Origin: Ophthalmolycus amberensis
Taxonomy: Eukaryota; Chordata; Actinopteri; Perciformes; Zoarcidae
Assembly: GCA_024529925.1 (NCBI GenBank)
Contig: JAFEUB010001786.1
Coordinates: 142,415-206,414, forward strand
Length of the DNA: 64,000 nucleotides
Direction: 5' to 3'
Position numbers and translations under genes: made by a program. Every line of letters begins with the position of its first letter. The first letter of the stretch is position 1. Shown piece by piece: positions 24,601 to 36,300 of this stretch. The notes under the pieces are model-generated. The model searched no databases. It saw nothing but the letters and a program-made list of their open reading frames with translations, and was not told the origin of the DNA.

Positions 24601-27600
24601 CTGTGCATGAAGAGGCTTTCGTTACCTCTGCACTGGCATGTCTGCGGCGCCCCTGCTTCCTTTTGGAGGACCCCCCCCTCAACTCCTCTGTGGATTTATT
24701 GTGCGGCTCTGGAGACAGAACGCCCGACAGCGAGTCGCTTCCTACAGAGAGGAAAAGCAGGAGATCATCATCATATATTTAAAAATCAACGACAAAGTAT
24801 TTATTATTATTGCTCTATTAATAAAGCATGCACAACAACGTCTACTTCTAAAGCTGGAGAGATGTTGAACATTTAACTGAGAGTCAGACGTTTAAATCGA
24901 ATGAAGTTCCACCTCAGGAAGACTTTCACTGCCTGTGTTGGATCCACAGTGGATCGTAATAACTCATGTCGAAGTTATTACTTTAACCCCCGTTTGTGCA
25001 CAATGTGGCGGAGACGTCTGACGTCTAAGCACTTTACCGTCACTCTCCATGTCGTCGTTGAAAACTAAACTGTCGTCCATGGAGACCAAGCTGAAGCTGG
25101 AGTCGTCGCTCTCGTCGGAAATGTAGCCAGAAGTCAGACACGGGTCGCCCAGAGGTCTAGGAGGAGCACCGAGGCTCTTGGACCTCTGGCACGACTGAAT
25201 GTACCTCGCCAAACCCACGCCTTTACCTTAAAGACAGAGCACAGGGCACAGGCAATTAAGACAGGGCTGCAACTCAACTGTTGAGTATAGGAAACACCAG
25301 AGAATCCTCCTCTAAAGAGAAAAGCGTGAACTCCTCCTCACTGTTGGTGTAACGGAGACTGAACGCTCGGCCTCTTTCCGCCAGCAGGGGGCGGAGCCAG
25401 GCGGCGTCCAGGCGGCCCAGCCTGAAGCCCCCGAGGCAGAGGGCGCTGTTGTTGAGGTCCAGGCCCAGGCGGCCCAGCAGCTGGATGACCGTGGGCCCCT
25501 CGCCGCGCTTCACACTCACAGCCAGAGCCCTGCGGAGGTGCTGCTCGTGGGCACCTCGGCTGAGGAGGAGCTCCACCAGCTCGAGGGGTCCGCCTCGCTC
25601 GCACACCTGGAGAAGACGGCAGAGGGGTGAGGGTTGAGAGTGGACTGGTGGTTATACTAATTGTTCATTAATCTATCTATTAGTAGGGCGGAGTGTCAAA
25701 ACCGAAGTGTTATTTGTCATGATGGGCCAAGTTTCATGGCGATCCAGTCAATGTTTTAGACATTTCAGTCTGGGACAAAGTTGTTTACCAACCAACACCT
25801 ACATCCAAAGAGCCGCCAACATCAGTAAAAAAACATTTATTTTTTTATAATATGCTAAAAAGGACACAGGCGTTCAGGAGTGAAAGGGATAACTTCCCTC
25901 AACAACTTCCACATGACCCAGTTTGGTTTACTCGTGAGGTTTCGTGACCTCTGACCTGGTAGATGAGAGACTCTGCTTTGGTCTTCCCGTTGACGTCGGC
26001 GCCCAGCTCGATGAGACACTCGGCCAGCGTGGCGTCTCCGTCCTCGCAGGCCTTCTCCAGCATGCCGTAGTGCAGCTGGGAGTCGCACCACATCTTAGAC
26101 AGAGCCAGGCACGCCGACTTACGCAGCTTCACGGGGGAGGGGGGGGAGGGGGAGGAAGAGAAAGTTAAACGAGCTCCCGCACAAATCAGGTTATTCAATT
26201 AAAGGTTACAGTGTCCAGTCTCATTCAAGCATGTCTGGCATGTCGTGCACGGCCCTTCTGTACTGCACGTTCCTGTGTGTAGTACAGTAGAGCCAGTGTG
26301 TCAACAGTGTGTGTGACAGACTGAAGTGCCTCATATTTAAACCGCCTCCCGACATTTTCTATAAATCCATCTATAGATTTGGTTTTCGAGCACATTGTGC
26401 TTCCGTCGCGTCTAACCGTCTAACTCACAGCATAGTTGTTCTGGTCCGGAGTCTCCTCTCTGAGCTGTTGGAAGATCTGCCTGTCAAAGTCTTCTCTCTG
26501 CAGTTCAGCAGCGGCTCCTGAACAGGCGTCCAGCATCCTCAAAGCCACCTGAAAACACTGCGGGACAAACGACCAGAGAGAAGTCAAGTCAAATACATTT
26601 TAATCAACAGTATATTCCAGAAAGCATTTGGTGAATCCAAACCAACCCTTTAAAAACACCAAAGTCACACAATAACACACACAAACCAGCAAAGACCAGC
26701 AACTCCCGTGTTCTGAGAAGTTAGTTGCCCGTCTTGTCTGACGATAAAGCGGTAAGAACACAAAGAAGAAGAAATATTGATCACTACTGCGTGTAAAGAT
26801 CACCTTCAGGAGCATCTCGGAGTCGTCTCTGTACTGGATGAGCGAGGCGACCACAACGGAGGCCAGAACGGGAACGATCATCCGCGACATCTTCTTCTTG
26901 GACACGAGGTAGGTGAGCAGGGTGAACCCCCAGCAGTGTATCTCTGGAGGACGTTAGTGAAATCACAATGTTTTATATGGTCATATGACGGGATGTGGGT
27001 ACTTCCTCTATCCAACCAAGCTCAAGTTTCTGTAGACTTTTAAATAAAGGAAACGCCACTTTTACTGTGAAACAAGTTATTACCCACAGGTCCCCAAAAT
27101 ATCACGACAGAGGCAACACTATGCTGTCCTGTTTCGCTGACTTCTCCTCCCCAATTCAACACGCAAAACTAGCCAAAATTGAATGAGACAATTGTTGACT
27201 GTACCTCGTTCCCGTGGGAACATCTGTAGCGTGTGCAGCACCGTGTCTATCGCGCCCTGCTGGCAGAGCAAGTCCACTGCACCGGAGCAGTCGGCCAGAG
27301 CGGACAGCACCTTCAGACCGCACCTCTGGATGACGGAGCTGCTGATGAACTGCACACAGACACAAAGAGCACTCAGTGGAACACCAAACAACCTCATGTT
27401 TATTCATTCAGTCGGTCAACTGGCAAATTCTCTTTGGGAAATGTAATTACACCCTCTACGATGTTCTGGTTGCAGGAAAAGCTTCCGTGTAATTTCTACA
27501 ACGAATGGAAACTTTTACTGCAGCTGCATAACAAAACCCCACTCGGGGGTTTCTTTCAGCTCTACCCTGTTTGTTTGTTATATCAGGGGCATTTTATGAA

Positions 27601-30600
27601 ATCATATCAGGCCAGATCTATTTTAAAAAGCCTTCAAGGACAAACTACATATAGCACCTTGCACAGTGTTTGAAAAAATTTACACTTGAGACCCCCTGAA
27701 AGCCTCAAAAGCAACATTTGGGGGGGGGGGGGGGGGGGGTTCTAAAAATCTTATTGTCACTAAAATGTCTTTTAAACGGTTATTAATGTCCATCAAAATT
27801 CATAACTCCCATTGCAAAACATTTCCTCACAAATATGAATAGTGCTTGTCGGAGAGGAGTTGTTGTTGTTGTTTAACATCCATGTTTGTCTGACAAGTCA
27901 TCATTTTATCCTGTTGGACATTTGTGTCAAAACGTCAGAATTACCATATGAATTCCTGAGTTAGGGCCAAAAATGTGTTTTGGAAGTGACCTATGACCAC
28001 CAAAATAAAACCACTTCCTCCTTGAGTTCAGGTGGACAATTGTCCCAAATTTGAAGAAGTTGCCTCCAGGCTTTTCTTTAGATATCACGATCACGAGAAT
28101 GGGACGGAAAACCCGGATCTACCATGCTGGAAAGACTGTAAGAAAACAAAGCGTATGTGAGAGACATTTTGGGGATTGGTCTGCGTGTTGGTACCCTGTT
28201 GAGAACCTCCAGGTAGAGGGTGTGAGCTCCTTCCAACACACACTGGTTTTTCAGGACCTTGAGCGACACGTCGGCCATGTCGGGGTCTGCGACCGAGACG
28301 CCGTGCTCCCTTAAACTCCTGTCTGGGAATTCAAACACATCGAGGCAACGAGTGAAAACATGCAGACACAGCCGCTCTGTTATCACTCACACAATCTCAT
28401 CAGGAGTGGAACGAGTGCAGCGCTGGGAGAGTACAATACGACCTCATTCAGAGAATTAAAAATAAAACAAGCTGCTCCACTGAAACAGATTCATTTCATT
28501 ATTGTTCACACGATATTATAACGATGGAGCAATGGAGCTGGAACCTTCAGAGCCCAGAACATCTGCACAACGGATCGCCTCAATTGCAATTTAACGGCCT
28601 ATTATTACAGCTGTTAAAATAGATTTGTGGCCGTAAGTAAGGGGCTGCAGAGTTCCACAACAGACTGAAAGACTAGAACTAGAATGCAGCATAAACAGAC
28701 TGTACTTCAATGTGAGTTTGTGAGTCAAAAGTGAGTTTGTCAGAGCTGGTTTTGCTGAAACGAGTTGAGACCGACATGAGGTAAAACTCAAGAGATGAAC
28801 TTTAGCATCAGTAGAAATAGGCACCTCGGAGCAACAAATAACCGACTCCTGAAAAGATCAGCGTGCAGACGTTTGATCTGGGAAAGAGCACTTCTACGCT
28901 ACCTGGGCAGAGGAAGACCAGGCTGGCCTGCAGAGCCTCCAGCTGAACCTCTGGCTGGAAGTTGTGCACCTTCATGGCGCCGAGGATCTGACTCATGGCC
29001 ATGTTCAACTCATCCAGACTGGCTGTCCTACAGACACAGAGAGACAGATTCCAGAATTAAGCATGAACAGCATTGTTTTAGAGCACTTGAGAAAATATTG
29101 TTGCGTGATGTTTATTAATATTTTGAGAATCAGAAAGCAGAAGTCATATTCACAAATGCTGATGATCGGTTCCTTTCTTTCTCATGCCGACTTCCCTTTT
29201 TTCTATATTTACATGATTTTCTGAAACCAACAAGGACGTCACAGAATGGAAACAAACGTGTTCGTGCCCACCTTCCCTGAAAGAGCAGGCTGAGCAGTTT
29301 ACAGGCGCTGATGGAGACTTCAGCCGAGGTCGAGTGTCTCTTCATCATCTCCACCAGGTTGACGTGGAGGCCGCTGGACAGCAGCAGAGAACGCATCTCA
29401 CCTGCACACGGAGCAGAGCGCATCGGTACGAGCCAACAAAACTGCTTTTATGTGAACAGTAACGCAGACAGAGGACGGCGAGACTGAACTAAAGAGTAAA
29501 GTCGAGGGTCGGACAGCTGAACAATGTTTGAAACACGCCCCAAAGCTCCGTCACTCGATACATCGTTACGTTAAAAAGAGCGATTCCAGCCGCGTCAGTG
29601 TGTACTGTTGAAGGCTCACCGTTGTGTGTGAGCAGAGTGGCGATGGCACTGGTAGCAGCTTGAAACACTCGGGGAGAGGAGGAGTGGAGCAGCATGGCCA
29701 CCATTAACTGTCTGTGAACAGGAGTCCTGCAAACAACCACACAACATCCAGAGATTCTAATCTTTAACAAACTGGCATATGCACTGACGGAGATGCATGT
29801 GTGATATCTCTTTGTTTTCAGTGGGCACCTCTCATCCCGCTCCTCCTGTGAACGGTCCACAGCAGCTCCGTGCAGTAGCAGATTGTGAATGGCCCAGCTT
29901 GCAGCTTCCTGAGGCGGCGGAAGTGATTCACACAGGTCACAATCATCCCACTGCAAAGTATTGTCTGGAGCTCGAAGGGCCAAAAGAACCGGACACTGAC
30001 CTGAACGTTTGGCTCGGCAGCGTGGAGCTCCAGCGCCGTGCAGCAGGCCTCCATCCAGCCCAGGCCCATGTCCTCCACCTCCTCCCGGCCCCTGTTCTCC
30101 GCCTCCTCTCCCTCCTCCAGACCCTGCTCGGCCACCGCTTTGCTCTGCACGATGGTTGCAGCTGGAAAGACGGAGAGAACGTGGCGTAACTACTGTACAA
30201 GATCTAATCCAACCAATGAATGGATGAAGCCGGCTACATGTGTTACTACAGGTCTGATGGACTAAAACTCCACATAGACGGATTAAACAGCCTCCTGCAC
30301 GGCTAATCCAGTCCCTCCAGGCTCATGTGCAGTTATGGATATAGATATATAGAGATATCACCACCAGACAGCACAGAAGTGTTATAGCTAATGTAACGGC
30401 CTATTATTAATACCTACGAAAGCCTTTGTTGAGGCAACCAAAGGTTTTCAAGACCTACAGACAGGGCTGTAGTCAAGACTAATTCACTGGATTCCAAGTT
30501 AAATCCAAGACCAGGTCCACTCAAGACCGAGTCCAGAGCAAACTGAGTCCAATCAGCAATATTGTCTTTCCAAAGCTAATCCAATGCCCTGTGATTAGCC

Positions 30601-33267
30601 CAATGCAGAACAAATGAAAGGAGTCGCAGAATTTGGTGAGTGTTCATCCCAAAAAACAGAGGAATTTGCACAAGAAGGACTATTTGTTTACACAATAATA
30701 ATAAAGCAATGTCGATTCTTTTATAAATTAAGTGTCTTTTTTTTCCTCACAAATGAATCAAAATGAACCGATAAGCAGTATTGATAAGAGCACCAATTCA
30801 GTTCCGTTGTCTCCGTCTGTGTGGAGATAAGTAAACGATTTAAACGCAGCATTGTGCGAGCGTGCTTCCTCACTGAGGTCAGCCAGACAGGAGAGAGCGG
30901 CGGCTTGCAGCGTGGCGTTGTGCCGGAAGGCCTGGCAGGCTCTCACCGCGACCCTCTGGACGCCGTTCAGCACCAGGATGTTGTAGTAACTCTCTGCAGG
31001 AAAGACACAAAACAATAAGCGCGCCCTGGATTACACTCTGTTGACCCCTTCAGTCTCAATCCGTCAACTGGCAAACACATCACTTCACTGGGAGGAATCA
31101 ATCCAAACGCTGGCGGAGTGAAAGCGGAGAATCATCGACTTCACAAACAGTGTTATCTGTTATCGGACTGTCAACAAGCGTCATTCATTGACAGACTGAT
31201 GACTACAATACATTTTACATTGGAGAACTAGGACGCCTAAACATATTTCATCCCCTAAAGAACAAGTACTCAGCTAATTGTGTGTGCAATCGTTTATTTC
31301 TAACACTTTGAAATAAGAAGCTGTTACGCAATAGCCACGATAATATACTATCCGGCCCAAACTGTTTCTCAGAATCGTAACGGAAAGTATCAAATAACAG
31401 AACTGTAGGAAGGTAGAAGGAACACATGTTTCGTTCATGTGTCCAGTGAAACCTTTAAATCTACTAAACTCTGATGTGGTGACAAAAACTCTCAATTTAT
31501 CGACAAATGAAATCAAATAGAGAATGCTGCTGTTGGAGGAGGGCGAGGTTAAAGGTTAATATGAATACGTTTCATAAAGACTCGTTCCTCGGAGCCGACC
31601 TGACGTAAACCTCCTGAAGAGGCAGCAGGCCGTCTCCTGCAGCTCCTCCGCCTCGGGGAAGGCGTCCGTGGCGGCGATGATCACGCTGTAGCAGCGAGCG
31701 CCTCCCGACATCAACACCTCCACGTTACTGCCTGGAGGAGAACAGATGGTCAACTCAAACGGCTACACGGCCTCTCGTTTGTCTGGCAATCAAGATTACA
31801 ACCCTCATGCTATGACATGTGAATAAAAATGGATGCACGTGTCATAATGTGTAAAATAAGAATCAGGCTACAGATTGAATAAACAGAAAAAAAGCAAACA
31901 AATCTCTTTCCCTAATGACAGAGTTGCATCTCCACAGCCTGGAAACTCCCATGACCGTGATAAACAGAACATCTGTGACAAACTGATTAAAGTGGAAAAA
32001 ATGGTTCATGACTAAAACGCTGTCATATCTGTTTTCATGTCCAGCTCCACTTTCCATGCAGAACTCCTCGAAGCTAATTACAATTTCAGTGTAGAGTCTA
32101 AAATGAAGTCATACGTCATCGACTATGGCCCGTGTGTCTGGGATGTTTAGGTCTGTTGTGTGAAAAGACTTTAATACAAATGGAAAACATACTATAGAAT
32201 AAAAACCATTTAAGACTCCCACTACAGCTTATCATGGTTAGAACGTTTCTGAATACATTATCCATTGCAATCAAACATATTGATAAGTGATCAAGCTTAT
32301 TTTTAAAACAGAACTTTTGCACTTCAAAATCGGATTAGTTCAGATTAAACCTTTATAAAACGTGAACAAACACAAAATAAATGCTGTTGAACTTGCTTTC
32401 ATTTTCTAGTTTGACAGATTTTCCAGCGTGAAATATTGCTGATACAAGACTCGTGTTCTGGCCGACAACCGATCGAGCATTTTAGTTTGTATCAGAAGCA
32501 TTTCTGATGCTGGGATCAGAACATCTTAGATATTTTAAGATATCAGTACTGTATGTTTGAGATAATTAAGAGACAGCATGAACAGAACTCGTCCTCCAGA
32601 GAGAACAGACAACGACTTTATTTGAATAATGTCAAATATTCTTCTCAGTATTTTGGTCTTTGACAACCAAATGGAAGTATCCTTATTAAAAATGCTTGAT
32701 AACGTCATGTGTTGAAGTTAAAATGCTACAACAAAAACAAAACCAGATGTGCAGCATCTGTCTGAACCTTTTAACTTGTGCCTCCTTAAATAAAAACTGA
32801 GTGTGCAGCGTGGGACAGAGGAATATTTTCTTCTTTCAAAAGATGCATTTGAATAGCAGATACACAGAGTTTGTTGTGTTCTTCAGCATGAGGGAAGTTC
32901 CATGAAGATTTGACTCTTTTCAACAAACACCACTCTCCCCTAAAGCACAACACTGGCGTCTAATTAACATCAAGGCTTTGAAAGAAGCGTTACAGTGACG
33001 TCATGGTCTTGTGGTGAGAAAGAGACCGTGTGAATTGTCTTATCTATCTTAGAAATAGGACCGTGTGAATTGTGAATGTTTTTGTGTTCCTCCTTCATGA
33101 TCGATATGTTCACACCGAACATTTACAGCTCACCTTCCTAAACTGACTCCATCCACTGACCCTTTAGCCCTTTTTACTTATAAAGCAATAAAGTTAGTGC
33201 TTCAGTTATTCTCTTCCCTCTCAGACATCATTGATGATGATGATGATGATCATCGATGATGATGATG

Positions 33268-33303
<36 letters not shown>

Positions 33304-36300
33304 GGGGGGCCCTCGGGTCTTACCGGGACGAGCCAGCGGGAGCATCACCTTCATGGCCTGCAGGAGCAGCTCGGGGTTGTCCGGGAACCTCTGCAGAGCC
33401 GCCAGAACCACAACGTGATCCTGGTTCTCCACAAACTCCACCAGGTGGTCGTCACTTACTGGAAACACACGAAAGACATTCAGCTACTGTACTGCAAGCA
33501 TGTACAACTATGTTAAAGGAGTAGAAAGAAGGATTTAGTGGCATCTAGTAGAGAGGTTGGAGATTGCATCCAACTGAACACCCCCTCTGCTGACCCCCTC
33601 CCTTAACAAGCATGTCAGTGAACCGGGGGATCGAACCGCCAACCGTGTGGTTAAAGGATGACCCTGCTGTATAAAAACCTAGGCTCCACACACTAGTGCA
33701 TGTGTCCGCTCACCTCTCTCCAACAGGACCTGCAGGGCTGCACAGCCCTGGAGCTGCACCTCTTCACTGGCAGGAAACTTCTTCATCGCCTGCACCACCA
33801 GGCCAAACACATCCTCCTCCAGCACCAGCAGAGAAACCAGGTCTACACAGTCAGGGATTAAAGAAGCATTCAAAAAACAAGTCTAATGCCTTAATGGGGA
33901 ACAGAAGCAGCTGAGAATCTTCAGATCACGATTGGAAGAGGGAGATGAAAACGTTGCTCTAAGATGCAAAGATAATTACACGTTGACTGCAGTTCTTTTG
34001 ACCATTAATTGACGTTTATTTATTTACACGTGTCCTCTTCTTTCCTCCTAAAGGGCTTTGTGAATCATGTAGTTTCCCTTTATACTGATTTGATGACATC
34101 AATCAATATTCCAGCCAGCCGTAGACTCTCTACATCCTTTGCTGTGGGCTTTAGCTCATCTCCTGTGTCGTGGCGTACCTGATCTGAGCAGGAGAGCCAG
34201 GGCTCGCAGTCCGACCATGGTGACTTTGCCGTCTGTGCCGTACTGACAGAGCACCTTCAGGATCTGCCTGGAAAACACACCGACAAGACAAAGAATGAAC
34301 CTGAGGCTGCAGCCAAGACAAAGACCGCTAAATCATTTTACTGTGGGCCAAACTTTAGCAAGCTTTAAAGAAAGTACGTTAACATTCTGCACATTTTTAA
34401 CTAAATGCTGGTTAACGGGTCTGCAGATCATCTTTTTGTCTGAGCATTAAGAACTGAAGGAAACCACGCAGCTTGATGGAATATCGGCAAAACAAAGGAA
34501 CTGAAAAGGCCATTTGGAAAGAAATTGCGTGAAACTATGAGCATGGAAAAATAAAACAGGAAGTAAAAAGTAAAAAGTGACTTTAGTATAATTTCGACCT
34601 GGAACTTCTGAAAGCAAAACTCTATTAAAAACGGATGTAAAACAAACAGAATGCACATTAGCCTTTCATGTCAGATTAAAGGCTACAATTATTACAACAA
34701 ATACGAACATTTATTTCATGTAAACATAAATATGAAATGTGAGGTAATTAACTTTATGGGACAATTACTTTGCACATCAGGATGCGAGTCTAGTTCTGTG
34801 ATAACATGGCCTTAAACTAGAACTTAAATGGTGCTTTGCTTTGAGCTAAATGCTGACATCAGCATGCTAACATGCCTACAATGCCAACATGCACTCAACA
34901 CAAACTTACTGGTGCACTCCCAGTACCTCCCAGTCCTTGGCTGCCTGCAGAGGTCTAGTCAGCTGGTCCAGCGTATGGGGGCATATTTCAATCAGCCGAC
35001 ACAGCAGTGACCAGCCCACCTGCAGCAGAGAAGATCACACGCTGAAGATGGAGGTGGTTAAGCGAGTCAAACCATCAAAATATAAAGAATAAAGAAAAAG
35101 ATACATGAAGGAAAAAAGACATTTCTGCTTGAGGAAGTCCACCTTTACCTGCACATTGTCTGTTTGACATTGAGCAAGATGCTCGAGCAATTTTCCAGCT
35201 GATGACCTCAAGAAATCGAACAAAACTAGTTTGACTCCGTTGCAGCAGCAACAAGGCCTCCAGCGTTATATCTCCTTTTCTAGAGATCTTTTTCAGGACT
35301 TTTCCAGTGATCATCTAGCCGTTATGACAGACGGCGGTCGAGCCATACACTAACACGTTCCTCTCTGTGGAAGTCTACGGCTGTAACTTCTTCATGAAAC
35401 CATCTCTTACCAGCTTAGAAATGATGACAAACTGATCACAGAACAATGTAAACACACCTGCAGATGTCAGCAAAGAAACAACGGACTAACCAGTTTAACG
35501 TTGCTCAACCGTTAACGTGTCAGGTAGAATGCAACGTGAAGTGATGTCATCCGACCTGCATGTGCTACCATGTGATGTGACAGCGTTTAAAATGCTCCGG
35601 TCCATAAACACTGATATAATCCTGACCATTGATTGGCTCTTTCAGACGGCAGTGTGCTCTGGTAGACGGACTAGTCGTTCATGCTCAGCTTCAGGAACAC
35701 GGGAGAATGTGGAAATCGTTTTCCAGATTGTGTTTTATTGATCAAAGGCGTTTGTTACGACTGACCGACTCACAGTCTGACTTTCTCTTTGTGTTACGCT
35801 GCTATCAGACCTCTGATAAGCTGCAGTCACGAGACGCTATAAACACGGTAGATCGGGCGTGGGCGGGTCAGCTGTGGGTGACTTTAAACCTGAGCAGGAG
35901 ATGCTGACGCGCGCACACACACACACACACACTTTCTGGTGTCCCGCTGTATACCTGCTGGACTTCTCCGCTGCCGATGTAGGACGACAGCACCACCACG
36001 AGGGCGGTATGGACATCTTTGTCCTCAAACAGTTCGGCTGCTGCAACAGATATTAAAGAAAAGTGACAAGTTAGCTTTGAATGCACTCATTTCTGTCTTT
36101 AAAACCGTAGAGCAGGGCTCGATAAAAACAACAAGGACACCAACTACAGCAATGCATCCTGCAGTATGTGTCACATCTTTATCTGGAAGCTATTCACTAC
36201 AATGATGTGTTGGAAGTAAGGCCCTTGAGAACACATCTGCAGAAACAGGAAATAGTACAAGTCTCATAAAAATACTTTAACTCATGATCTGTGTATAAGA

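Noticed and set aside
33231..33524. Asp/His-rich and Met/Ile-rich frames
   Set aside because: Artefacts of the GAT/ATC trinucleotide repeat running into lrrk2 exon 6 antisense.
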